Below are positions 6,994-15,653 of a stretch of 33,197 nucleotides of DNA, piece after piece; within the stretch, counting starts at the first letter, position 1, and each line of letters opens with the position of its first letter. Below the pieces are notes generated by a model that saw nothing but the letters and a program-made list of their open reading frames with translations, made no database searches and had not been told where the DNA came from. Both the position numbers and the translations under genes were made by a program. This DNA is from Pseudomonadota bacterium (GTDB lineage Bacteria; SZUA-182; DTGQ01), in assembly GCA_030625085.1 (NCBI GenBank), contig DAOURK010000038.1, positions 1 through 33,197 on the forward strand, read 5' to 3'.

Positions 6994-9312
6994 ATGGAAA
7001 AATTGCCTTCTATACATTTTTATAATAAAACAAAAAGAAAACTTATTATTTTTGTAAGCCTCACTCTTATTACTTCTCTGATTATTTTTGTTTTTTTCCC
7101 CTTAATCTATTTTAAATCTTATATTATTCAAGTAATAAGCAGAAAAAATACACAGTTATCAAATAAGATTAAAGAAAAAAACGAGGTTTTTTTTTCCTCA
7201 ATTATTAATGAGCTCTCTTTTTTAGCTAACAGTCTGGCTAATCAAAAAAACCATAATTATCAAAAAGAGAGTTTGTTTGATTATTACTTAAATAAATTGC
7301 CCGATGTAAGTCGTTTAACGCTTTTCGATAAGGCTGGAAAAAAAATTTTAACCGGTTTAAAAAGATCCCCTGATAAAATAGATGACTGGTCATTTCAATC
7401 TGAAATAAAACAAAACTATAATACATTACACGAAAATTTTACCATGAGTCTTGTATATCCATCTTATTATGTAGTTCCTATGATTGATGTTTCTATTCCC
7501 ATCAGGAATTTTTCCAATAATGAAATCGAAGGTTTAATAAAAGCCGCTATATCGCTTAGAAAACTCTGGAGAAAAAATTTAATTTTCAATTTGGGCAATG
7601 AAGTAACAGCTTATTTGATTGATGAAAATGGAAAGTTAATAGCCCATTCTCAATCTGAATTAAATTTTGCGGTCACTGATTTTAGCCACATTAAAAAGGT
7701 TAGACAATTTAGTACGGGTATACATAAGAATGACCTCAAGAAACCAACAATATATTATAATGATAGAAATATTAAGGTTATCGGTACACTGATCCCAATT
7801 AAAGAAATAAATTGGGGCATTGTCATAGAAGAGCCGGTGGAATCTGCCTTGTCTTCGTATTATCATTTACAAAAACTTTTGTTTGTTATTCTCGCTGGGC
7901 TCATTTTGTTAATAAGCATCAGTAATTTCTTTTTCCTAAGCCGTTTCACTCAGGAGATTAAAAGTTTTAATCGACAACCAGATGATTTCAAAGAAGGAAA
8001 TGATGTAAAAAATGAAAGACATGCGAAAGAAACAATTGCTCATTCAGTAGAAAAGGTCAATCATCTTCAAAAGGAATTGGGTGAAAAAAAGAAGCATCAA
8101 AAAGGCGAATATAAAAACTCTGAAGTCGTTAAAGATGATTTAAGGGAAATTTATAATGATCCCACCACAACAGATGAAAAATTAGTTGAGTCACTGCAAA
8201 AACAAATTATCGAAAAAGCAAATGCATTAATTCTAGCTTTAAACCAAGAGGGAAAAATTATTCAATTCAACAAAAAATGCGAAGAAGTTACTGAATATAC
8301 AAAAAGCGAAGTTATGGGGAAAAATTGGTGCCAATTAATGACTCCACCTGAAGAGAAACATCTGCATTTTTTTGAACAAGAGCCTTTTATAAAAACCTCT
8401 AGCTCTTTTGAATATCCCCTCATAACTAAAAAAGGAATGCAGAGAACAATTTCCTGGCATAGTGTTTTTTTTACTGTTGAGGAAGAACATATTAAAAGTA
8501 TTTACATTGGAGAAGATGTCACTGAGAAAAAAAATCACCAAAAAGAATTGGAAACAAAAAATAAGGTTTTAAAAGAAGAAAATGAAGAGTTACAAAATTT
8601 TGTTTCTATTGTTACTCACGACTTGAAATCACCTTTGTATATTCTACAAGATTTTACCTCTATACTTTTGCGTGATCACAAGAGCCAATTTAGAGAAGAT
8701 GCCCTATATTACCTTGAGAGAATCAAGAAAAATGCAGAAAATATGGAAAGATTAATCATTGATATCTTGGAATTTTCTCAAATCGGGGCCACTGAAGATG
8801 ATTATCAAATTTATCCGATAATTCAAATCGTTGAAAGAGCAGTAGATGAATTAGGCCCCAAAATTAAAGAGAAAAATATCCACCTAACCTTTGCTAAAAA
8901 TTTTCCAAGTACTTTTTGTAATCCTAATAGAATACTCCAGGTATTCATAAACCTCATTTCAAACGCCATTAAATTCATGAACCCTGAAAGGGAGGGAACA
9001 ATAGAAATTGGTTGTTCTGAGAAAAATAAAGAAAACGAATTTTTTGTTAAAGACAATGGCATTGGGATTGAAGAGGAATATCGTGAGAAAATTTTTACCA
9101 TCTTCCAAAGATTAAAGGAATCAAAAGAGGTGGAAGGAAATGGAATCGGTCTGGCTATTGTAAAGAAAGTTGTTGGAAAACATGGTGGTAAAATCTGGGT
9201 TCATTCACAAAAAGGAATGGGGTCAACTTTTTATTTCACACTTCCTATCCCGGTAAAGAAAAAACAAAATAAGAAATCATTTTCGCCTTCTATGCCGATA
9301 TTGGTTGACTGA
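6994..9312 (+). CDS. Membrane-bound sensor histidine kinase (Cache-like, PAS, HisKA, HATPase)
   Basis: This 772-residue protein has the same layout as its upstream paralogue: a first membrane helix (about 11-36), an extracytoplasmic Cache-like region containing YLIDENGKLIAHS, a second helix (about 294-316), a charged coiled-coil linker, a PAS domain (about 405-525), a HisKA domain with the intact H box VTHDLKSPL (His542), and an ATPase domain with N box NLISNAIKF, G1 DNGIGIEEE, an F-box-like IFTIFQRLKE and G2 GNGIGLAIV. It should autophosphorylate and pass phosphate to a response regulator, but none is encoded in the window. The input signal is unknown. The gene is 286 bp downstream of its degenerate twin, with a terminator-like structure between, and 30 bp upstream of the second copy of the 57-bp repeat. 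Confidence 0.93.
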   Translation: MEKLPSIHFYNKTKRKLIIFVSLTLITSLIIFVFFPLIYFKSYIIQVISRKNTQLSNKIKEKNEVFFSSIINELSFLANSLANQKNHNYQKESLFDYYLNKLPDVSRLTLFDKAGKKILTGLKRSPDKIDDWSFQSEIKQNYNTLHENFTMSLVYPSYYVVPMIDVSIPIRNFSNNEIEGLIKAAISLRKLWRKNLIFNLGNEVTAYLIDENGKLIAHSQSELNFAVTDFSHIKKVRQFSTGIHKNDLKKPTIYYNDRNIKVIGTLIPIKEINWGIVIEEPVESALSSYYHLQKLLFVILAGLILLISISNFFFLSRFTQEIKSFNRQPDDFKEGNDVKNERHAKETIAHSVEKVNHLQKELGEKKKHQKGEYKNSEVVKDDLREIYNDPTTTDEKLVESLQKQIIEKANALILALNQEGKIIQFNKKCEEVTEYTKSEVMGKNWCQLMTPPEEKHLHFFEQEPFIKTSSSFEYPLITKKGMQRTISWHSVFFTVEEEHIKSIYIGEDVTEKKNHQKELETKNKVLKEENEELQNFVSIVTHDLKSPLYILQDFTSILLRDHKSQFREDALYYLERIKKNAENMERLIIDILEFSQIGATEDDYQIYPIIQIVERAVDELGPKIKEKNIHLTFAKNFPSTFCNPNRILQVFINLISNAIKFMNPEREGTIEIGCSEKNKENEFFVKDNGIGIEEEYREKIFTIFQRLKESKEVEGNGIGLAIVKKVVGKHGGKIWVHSQKGMGSTFYFTLPIPVKKKQNKKSFSPSMPILVD

Positions 9313-9343
9313 TAAATATTTCTGATTCATCTTTTTTCATTAC

Positions 9344-9400
9344 TTGGTAACAGAACTGAATTATCTTTTCCCTTTAAAACTCAAACCATTCCTCGAATAA
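9344..9400. repeat. 57-bp direct repeat, copy B (between second kinase and pyk)
   Basis: This segment is identical to 3524-3580 except for one base. It is outside any reading frame used here, 31 bases after the stop of the second kinase and 16 bases before the stop of pyk. It looks like a stranded 3' end of the exported-protein gene, left by insertion or duplication of the 5.8 kb between the copies. Confidence 0.95.
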
Positions 9401-9416
9401 TCTACCCGGCATATGA

Positions 9417-10829
9417 TTAAATTTGGTCTGCCTTTATCAAATTCGTATTCCCCGGCTCCATCAAAGGCAGGCCGGCAGTAAAAACCACAATATCATCAGC
9501 ACAGACCCATCCGGCGTCCCGGGCTATCTGCTTCCCCTGTCTGATCATATCTTCCAGATCACTAAAATCTGCCAGGGTAAGAGAGAATACCCCCCAGGAA
9601 AGCTGCAATTGCCGTTGAGTAGACATATGGCGGGTGATGGCCAAAATAGGGGCTTTCGGTCGATATTTTGAAACCATTCGGGCAGTGTGTCCCGATTCAG
9701 TAGGGGTGATAATGGCCTGGGCCTTGAGATAATAAGCCATATCACTGCCGGCATGGCTGACAGCCTCCTCAATGGACAAAGATCCCAAATCGGCCTTATT
9801 GGCCAGGTTCCTCCAGTAGGGAAAGGCCTTTTCCGCCTCCCTGATAATATTGGACATTACCTGAACTGTTTGTGCAGGATATTTGCCCACAGCCGTTTCC
9901 TCAGACAACATGAGCGCATCGGAACCGTCCAATACGGCATTGGCCACATCCGCAGCCTCAGCACGAGTGGGTCGAGTATTATCCACCATAGATCTCAGCA
10001 TCTGGGTGGCCGTTATTATGGGTTTTCCTACTGAATTTGCTTTGTCAATCAACTCCTTTTGGATAATGGGGACCCTTTCCAGGGGTATCTCTACGCCAAG
10101 GTCCCCCCTGGCAATCATGACCCCATCAGCAATCTTAATGATGGTTTCCAGGTTTTTAATAGCCCCTGCCTTTTCAATCTTGGCAATAAGCCGGATAGAA
10201 CTTCCCTTTTGTGTCAATATTTTTTTTGCCTTAAGAAGGTCCTCGGCTCGACGAATGAAGGATAAGGCAATAAAATCTACTTCATGCTCGATTCCCCACA
10301 GCAAACCCTCTTCATCCCGACTGGTAAAAACAGGTATGGATAAGGTATCCACCGGTACATTGACCCCTTTGTGGGAACTGAGAGCACCCCCTACCAGCAC
10401 CCGGCAATCTATTTCTTGCGGCTTTTTCGTTATAACCTCAAGTTGAATGCTGCCGTCAGCCAAAAGCAGGGTGTCTCCAACCTTCAGCTCTTGAATCAGG
10501 GGAGCATAATTTACCGAAACCCTTCTCACATTTCCTTCTACCGCTTCTGTAGTTAGAGCAAAAAGATCGCCTTTTGCTAAATGCACCTCTCCCCCGGCAA
10601 TTGGGCCAATACGCAATTTGGGACCTGGCAGATCTTGAAGGATGGCCACCGGTTTCCCCAAATCTTTAGATATCGATCGGATTAAACCAAGGACTTGCCG
10701 GTGTTCATCCTGTGTTCCATGAGAAAAATTTAACCGGGCCACATCCATCCCCGCCCGAATCAAATTTTCCAAAACATCGGGATTCCGGCTGGCAGGCCCT
10801 ATTGTACAGACAATTTTAGTTTTTCTCAT
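9417..10829 (-). CDS. pyk: Pyruvate kinase
   Basis: The protein transfers phosphate from phosphoenolpyruvate to ADP, giving pyruvate and ATP in the last step of glycolysis. At 470 residues it is a full-length bacterial enzyme. It shows the N-terminal TKIVCTIGPAS and ARLNFSHG motifs, the B-domain start QDLPGPKLRIG, the catalytic lysine region LIAKIEKAGAI, the metal site MIARGDLGVEIP, and the TATQMLRSM and DGSDALMLSEETAVGKYP segments, followed by a complete C-terminal domain. A GAGGTG ribosome-binding site precedes the ATG. It lies 19 bases after tyrS and is probably co-transcribed with it. It converges on the second kinase gene. Confidence 0.98.
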   Translation of the reverse strand: MRKTKIVCTIGPASRNPDVLENLIRAGMDVARLNFSHGTQDEHRQVLGLIRSISKDLGKPVAILQDLPGPKLRIGPIAGGEVHLAKGDLFALTTEAVEGNVRRVSVNYAPLIQELKVGDTLLLADGSIQLEVITKKPQEIDCRVLVGGALSSHKGVNVPVDTLSIPVFTSRDEEGLLWGIEHEVDFIALSFIRRAEDLLKAKKILTQKGSSIRLIAKIEKAGAIKNLETIIKIADGVMIARGDLGVEIPLERVPIIQKELIDKANSVGKPIITATQMLRSMVDNTRPTRAEAADVANAVLDGSDALMLSEETAVGKYPAQTVQVMSNIIREAEKAFPYWRNLANKADLGSLSIEEAVSHAGSDMAYYLKAQAIITPTESGHTARMVSKYRPKAPILAITRHMSTQRQLQLSWGVFSLTLADFSDLEDMIRQGKQIARDAGWVCADDIVVFTAGLPLMEPGNTNLIKADQI

Positions 10830-10848
10830 TGGCCACCTCGCCTTCTTC

Positions 10849-12060
10849 CTATATTGTTTTTATTCTTAAAAATCTTCTTTTGCCGACTTTGCAAATAAAC
10901 TCTTTATCTATGAGCAGCTCCAAATTTTCATCCCTTATCTTTTCTCCATCAAGGCTCACGCTGCCCTGCTTAATGAGTCTGCGCGCCTGACTGCTGCTCT
11001 CTACAGTTCCTGAATCTACCAGCAAGCGGACAATCCAGACTCGGCTGCCTGAAGCAAGGCTATATTCAGGCATCTCATCAGGGACCCCTCTGTGTTGATG
11101 AACAGCCTCAAAATGCTTTTCCGCCTCCAATGTCTGTTGTTCACCATAATATTGACTGACAATATAGCGAGCCAGTTCCTTTTTAACATCACGGGGATTC
11201 AACCCCCCTTCGGTCATTTTTTGCTGAACTCCTTCAATATGGTTAACCGAATAGTCTGTGAGCAGGATATAATAGCGGATCATGAGTTCATCGGAAATAG
11301 ACATTATCTTGCCATAAATTTGATGAGGGGCCTCATCAATACCAATGTAATTGCCATAACTTTTGCTCATCTTCTGCACGCCGTCAGTTCCCTCCAAAAG
11401 AGGCATCATAATAACCACCTGAGGGGATTGGCCCCAATCCCTTTGCAATTCTCTTCCCATCAATAAATTAAATTTTTGGTCCGTTCCTCCCAGCTCAACA
11501 TCGGCACGAAGTTCCACTGAATCATACCCCTGAATCAATGGATACAAAAACTCATGGATAGTGATAGGTTGGTGATTGGCAAAGCGTTTTGAAAAATCAT
11601 CCCTCTCAAGCATACGAGCCACGGTTTGGCGTGCACAAAGCTTGATCAATCCCTCGGCATCCATCTTTTTCATCCACGTACTGTTAAAAGCAACCACTGT
11701 TTTTTGCTTATCAAGGATCTTGAAAATCTGGCGTTGATAGGTCCGGGCATTTTTCATTACTTCTTCCTGGGTCAGGGATTTCCTTGTCTCTGATCGGCCA
11801 CTGGGATCACCGATCATTCCGGTGAAATCGCCAATCAAGAAATGTACCTCATGCCCAAGATGTTGAAAATCTCGTAATTTTTGAATTAACACCGTATGCC
11901 CCAAATGAATATCAGGAGCTGTAGGATCAAATCCGGCTTTAATACGAAGGGGTTTTTGGGACGCTACTGCTTGTTTTAATTTCTTTAAAAGCTCCTCTTC
12001 AGAAATGATTTCAGCCACGCCTTTGCCTATAATTTCCAATTGTTCTTCAGCGCTCAACAT
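10849..12060 (-). CDS. tyrS: Tyrosyl-tRNA synthetase
   Basis: This cytosolic class I synthetase charges tRNA(Tyr) with tyrosine. It has the HIGH-type motif HLGH at residues 52-55 ([14 protein letters not shown]), the tyrosine-pocket segments [14 protein letters not shown] and GGTDQKFN, the KMSKS motif at 230-234, and a C-terminal S4 RNA-binding domain ([15 protein letters not shown]). The 403-residue length fits the TyrZ-like branch of bacterial enzymes. The start [11 protein letters not shown] is the usual one for this branch; GG-rich sequence (AAAGG) lies directly before it and another about 10 bases up. It sits between the ecfT-like gene and pyk on the same strand. Confidence 0.97.
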   Translation of the reverse strand: MLSAEEQLEIIGKGVAEIISEEELLKKLKQAVASQKPLRIKAGFDPTAPDIHLGHTVLIQKLRDFQHLGHEVHFLIGDFTGMIGDPSGRSETRKSLTQEEVMKNARTYQRQIFKILDKQKTVVAFNSTWMKKMDAEGLIKLCARQTVARMLERDDFSKRFANHQPITIHEFLYPLIQGYDSVELRADVELGGTDQKFNLLMGRELQRDWGQSPQVVIMMPLLEGTDGVQKMSKSYGNYIGIDEAPHQIYGKIMSISDELMIRYYILLTDYSVNHIEGVQQKMTEGGLNPRDVKKELARYIVSQYYGEQQTLEAEKHFEAVHQHRGVPDEMPEYSLASGSRVWIVRLLVDSGTVESSSQARRLIKQGSVSLDGEKIRDENLELLIDKEFICKVGKRRFLRIKTI

Positions 12061-12151
12061 CCTTTAGTTTATCCTTTCCTTTTTAAATTACGCCTTTCCG
12101 CTTTTTGCCGAGGAGAAAAAACGACCGACGTGATTATTTCTTTTAAAAGTC

Positions 12152-12955
12152 TTAGATATATTTAGTCCCCAAGACCAATCCTCCCATAAAAAAGCCTGAC
12201 AATAAAAAAGCTATTATATCACGCAGACGCCATCTGGGAAGATAAAATTGCTGTCTGCCTACTTGGCCTGTATAGCCTCGAAGCTCTATAGCCAAGGCCA
12301 AAGTATGTGCCTTTCGTACCAAAGCCAAAAATATGGGGATTACCAGATGAACTAAATTTTTAGTATAAGTCAATACGCCCTTCTCTTGAAAGTTGCCTCC
12401 CCGCATCATTTGTATATGTATAATCCTTTTCCCCTCTGCCAAAACAATAGGGATAAACTGTAAGCTGATAATCATCATGAGGGAAATATCCGGCACTTTA
12501 ATGCCGGCCCTGAAAAAGGGATAAAATATACTCTGAACAGATTTTATCAGCTTTACTGTAGACGTAGTGCTCAATACTAAAAAAGAGGCCGTAGCTATCA
12601 GACATAATTGAAAAATCAAGGTTAAGCCCTTAGCTAATCCTTCACTGGTCAATGAAAGATGTGCCCAAGGGATATGATAAAGTACTCGCCCCGGAGTAAA
12701 AAAGAAATAAAAAAGGTTACCTATAATAAAAAACCAGAATAAAAATTTCAACCGGTAAACCATATAACCAAGTGGGATTTTGGCTATCCTGGCTACTATT
12801 AATAATAATATAAACAAACAGATCAAGGTCCCGGGAGAGGTAAAGAAAAAAATGAAAACAAAAACCCCGAATAAAATCACTAATTTTGTCCAGGGGTCCA
12901 AAAAATGAATAACTGATTCTTGATCAGCATTACAATAATAATTAAACGGAAACAT
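12152..12955 (-). CDS. Energy-coupling factor transmembrane protein (EcfT/CbiQ family)
   Basis: Members of this family are the membrane T component of ECF vitamin or metal importers and couple two ATPases to a substrate-binding protein. The protein has five to six hydrophobic helices and the two family motifs, QMMRGGN and the better preserved AIELRGYTG. An upstream GTG at 12970 would add MIWGK, but GGGG at 12960-12963 lies four bases before the ATG at 12955, giving the start MFPFNYYCNADQES; the DPWTKL segment after it is typical of the family. It is unusual that no EcfA ATPase or S component adjoins it: upstream is ftsZ (with a dispersed repeat between) and downstream tyrS. It must work with subunits encoded elsewhere. 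The substrate is unknown. Confidence 0.88.
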   Translation of the reverse strand: MFPFNYYCNADQESVIHFLDPWTKLVILFGVFVFIFFFTSPGTLICLFILLLIVARIAKIPLGYMVYRLKFLFWFFIIGNLFYFFFTPGRVLYHIPWAHLSLTSEGLAKGLTLIFQLCLIATASFLVLSTTSTVKLIKSVQSIFYPFFRAGIKVPDISLMMIISLQFIPIVLAEGKRIIHIQMMRGGNFQEKGVLTYTKNLVHLVIPIFLALVRKAHTLALAIELRGYTGQVGRQQFYLPRWRLRDIIAFLLSGFFMGGLVLGTKYI

Positions 12956-12978
12956 TTTTCCCCAAATCACCCAAAATT

Positions 12979-13095
12979 AGACAGGATCAACAAGATTTAT
13001 GAAATTTTTCTTTTTTATCCTGTTCAATCCTGTTTATCTTGTCAAAAAAATTGCCGGGAAACCACATAAAAAAATAAATTCCTCTGCGCTTACAT
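12979..13095. repeat. GACAGGAT dispersed repeat, copy 2 (between ftsZ and ecfT-like gene)
   Basis: It begins GACAGGATCAACAAGATT and carries the inner TATCCTGTTCAATCCTGTTT and the flank TTGCCGGGAAACCACATA. It corresponds to copy 1 at 1648-1760 over its whole length and in the same orientation. It fills nearly all of the gap between the two genes, ending about 11 bases from the ftsZ stop codon. Its stem could act as a 3' hairpin for the dcw transcript. Confidence 0.8.
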
Positions 13096-13106
13096 TACCA
13101 ATACGG

Positions 13107-14354
13107 TTAATCCACCATTCTACGCCGCAAAAAAGCCGGGACATCACGATCCTCATCACTATCCTCTTCATTAAACATTAGCCCCAAATTATCTGTTAAA
13201 TCGCCATTTACCACTAATCGATTTTTTTTAAAGTTCGAAATATTGGTATTTTCAGGCGTTATATTATCTTTATCCTGATTTTTATCCTGGGCGCGAATAT
13301 AAGCGGGGACATCACGATTCATAGAATTGAATGCTTCCGGTTTGATGTTACACGCATGAGTAATGATACCGGTCTTTTTTTGTTCAACCTCTTCTTTTCG
13401 ATCAAAACCAGTGGCTATAACTGTAACCCTGACCTCGTCCACCATATCTTCATCATACACAGAACCAAATATGATATTAGCATCTTCATGTACCAATTCT
13501 TGAATGGATGAGGATGCTTCATTAACCTCCCACAGGGTCAAATCGCTTCCGCCGGTAATATTCAACAAAACCCCCCGGGCCCCCTCCAGAGAATTATCTT
13601 CCAGCAAGGGACTGGAAATGGCTTTCTTGGTTGCCTCCAAAGCCCTATCTTCCCCCTTGGCTACTCCGGTCCCCATGAGGGCAGTTCCTTTTTCAGACAT
13701 AACTGTTTTTACATCCGCAAAATCCAGATTAATCTCTCCCGGTTTAGTAATCAGATCCGATATCCCTTGCACTGCCTGAAGCAGGATCTCATCGGCCAGA
13801 CCAAAAGCGCTTTTCATGGAGGTTTGACGTTCAACAATATTCAACAGGCGTTGATTGGGGATAGTAACCAATGAATCTACTTCAGACTTCAATTCTTCCA
13901 AACCTTTATCAGCCTGCAACATTCTCTTTTTCCCCTCAAAAATAAAGGGCTTGGTAACCACCGCCACAGTCAGGATGCCGGCTTTTTTAGCTATACGAGC
14001 AATAACAGGGGCTGCCCCAGTCCCGGTGCCGCCCCCCATACCGGCAGTGATAAAAATCATATCAGCTCCCTTCACAATTTCCAAAATCTTTTCCTCATCC
14101 TCTTGGGCGGCCTTTCGGCCAATTTCCGGATTTGCTCCTGCTCCCAGTCCACGGGTTAATTTGAGCCCTAATTGAAATCGATTCGGAGCGGGAGACCTAT
14201 TGAGTGCCTGTAAATCCGTATTCACTATATAAAACTCCACTCCTTTCATGTGAGAGCTTATCATGCGGTTAGCAGCGTTACTTCCTCCCCCACCTACCCC
14301 GATAACCTTTATCTTGGCCAAGCACTCACTATTTTCTTCTAAAGCTATTGGCAT
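13107..14354 (-). CDS. ftsZ: Cell division GTPase FtsZ
   Basis: FtsZ is the tubulin-like GTPase that forms the division ring. The 415-residue protein has [17 protein letters not shown] near the N-terminus, the tubulin signature GGGTGTG (about 105-111) and the synergy-loop segment [11 protein letters not shown] (about 208-218). The extreme C-terminus [13 protein letters not shown] is the conserved peptide that binds FtsA and other partners. Unusually, a second version, [10 protein letters not shown], lies at 347-356 in the linker, exactly 56 codons upstream, and the two share 13 bases of DNA. AAGGAGG lies 7 bases before the ATG. It is 26 bases after ftsA and is the last division gene of the cluster. 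Confidence 0.98.
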   Translation of the reverse strand: MPIALEENSECLAKIKVIGVGGGGSNAANRMISSHMKGVEFYIVNTDLQALNRSPAPNRFQLGLKLTRGLGAGANPEIGRKAAQEDEEKILEIVKGADMIFITAGMGGGTGTGAAPVIARIAKKAGILTVAVVTKPFIFEGKKRMLQADKGLEELKSEVDSLVTIPNQRLLNIVERQTSMKSAFGLADEILLQAVQGISDLITKPGEINLDFADVKTVMSEKGTALMGTGVAKGEDRALEATKKAISSPLLEDNSLEGARGVLLNITGGSDLTLWEVNEASSSIQELVHEDANIIFGSVYDEDMVDEVRVTVIATGFDRKEEVEQKKTGIITHACNIKPEAFNSMNRDVPAYIRAQDKNQDKDNITPENTNISNFKKNRLVVNGDLTDNLGLMFNEEDSDEDRDVPAFLRRRMVD

Positions 14355-14380
14355 CTCCTAACCTCCTTTAAGATTATTGT

Positions 14381-15622
14381 TTAAAAAAAGTCCTTCATCC
14401 AGTCTTTCATCCTTTTTAAAATATTCTGAAAAAGTCGGGTATCATTTTTGGACATAAAATAAGGATCTTTTTGGCCATATCGCCATCCGTAAAGGAGCAA
14501 GCCTGTTCCTGTAGAATACTCAGGGCTTTTAACAATTTCGGCCAAACCGCCAAACCCCGAAGGGATACCCAATCGAACGGGCAAATCAAAAATCTGCTCT
14601 GCTATTTCCACCATACCCTTCATTAACGATGATCCGCCGGTAATTAAGACCCCGGCCGGTATCAAATTCCCGTAGCCGCTGTTTTTGATCTCCCGGTCTA
14701 CCAATCCAAAAATTTCTTCAGCTCGCGGCTCCATTATTTCACACAGCACCTGCCGGGATACTACTCGCGGCTTCCTTCCGCCAACAGTAGGGACCTCAAC
14801 TGTTTCTTTATCATCCAAAAGTGTAGTTAACACACAGCCATGCTTTCTTTTAATCCCCTCAGCCTCCCGGTTTGGCGTCCGCAAGCCTACCGCTATATCA
14901 TAGGTAAAGTTGTCCCCCCCCAGGGAAATAACAGCAGCATGACGGATACTCCCATTTACAAATATAGCCAAATCAGTAGTCCCGCCACCAATATCAACCA
15001 CGGCGACCCCAAGGTCTTTTTCATCAGAAACCATAGTAGATTCACTGGAGGCTAATTGTTCCAGGATAATATCCTTCACTTCAAGGCCGGCACGATTCAC
15101 GCTCTTGATAATATTTTGAGCTGAAGCTACAGCACCTGTAATAATATGAACATCCACTTCTAATCTGACCCCTGATAAGCCTAAGGGCTGTTTAATTCTA
15201 TCCTGATTATCGATAATATATTCCTGGGGTAAAACATGAATAACTTCTCGATCCATGGGCAAGGCCACGGCTTTAGCCGCATCAATCACCCGATCAATAT
15301 CAACTTGGGTAATCTCCCGATTCTTCCCTGAAACAGCAATTACACCACGGCTGCTAATACCCTTAATATGTCCGCCGGCAATGCCTACATAAGCGCTCTC
15401 AACCGGAATGCCCGCCATAATTTCAGCCTCGTGAACTGATTTTTTAATTGACTCTACAGTACTTTCTAAATCAATGACCACACCTTTGCGCAAACCACGG
15501 GAGGGGCTCAGGCCAAGACCGATAATATCAATTCCCCCTTGGCTGTCCACTTCTCCAATAATAGTACAAATCTTGGTAGTACCGATATCTACGCCTACGA
15601 TAAGATTATCTTTTTTGACCAT
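14381..15622 (-). CDS. ftsA: Cell division protein FtsA (actin-like membrane tether)
   Basis: FtsA is the actin-fold ATPase that anchors FtsZ filaments to the inner membrane and recruits later divisome proteins. Phosphate-binding motifs VGVDIGTTKICTII (about 8-22) and VVDIGGGTTDLAIF (about 203-216) and the adenosine motif LITGGSSLMKG (about 322-332) are present, as is the family-specific 1C subdomain. The C-terminal LFQNILKRMKDWMKDFF is an amphipathic helix for membrane targeting. A longer frame starts at 15682, but an almost perfect ribosome-binding site (AAGGAGGTGA) five bases before ATG 15622 fixes the start at MVKKDN. The gene lies 31 bases after ftsQ and 26 before ftsZ. Confidence 0.97.
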   Translation of the reverse strand: MVKKDNLIVGVDIGTTKICTIIGEVDSQGGIDIIGLGLSPSRGLRKGVVIDLESTVESIKKSVHEAEIMAGIPVESAYVGIAGGHIKGISSRGVIAVSGKNREITQVDIDRVIDAAKAVALPMDREVIHVLPQEYIIDNQDRIKQPLGLSGVRLEVDVHIITGAVASAQNIIKSVNRAGLEVKDIILEQLASSESTMVSDEKDLGVAVVDIGGGTTDLAIFVNGSIRHAAVISLGGDNFTYDIAVGLRTPNREAEGIKRKHGCVLTTLLDDKETVEVPTVGGRKPRVVSRQVLCEIMEPRAEEIFGLVDREIKNSGYGNLIPAGVLITGGSSLMKGMVEIAEQIFDLPVRLGIPSGFGGLAEIVKSPEYSTGTGLLLYGWRYGQKDPYFMSKNDTRLFQNILKRMKDWMKDFF

Positions 15623-15653
15623 CTTCTCACCTCCTTTTGGGAGAACGAAGAAG

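Noticed and set aside
3581..9343. Integrative element with its own recombinase between the 57-bp repeats
   Set aside because: The direct repeats suggest it, but the segment encodes only the two kinases. No integrase, transposase or recombinase frame is present.
9883..10446. 187-codon plus-strand frame inside pyk
   Set aside because: It lies wholly antisense to a clearly functional pyruvate kinase and is a composition shadow.
12999..13181. 60-codon plus-strand frame over the ftsZ 3' end
   Set aside because: It is the translation of the dispersed repeat plus antisense ftsZ.
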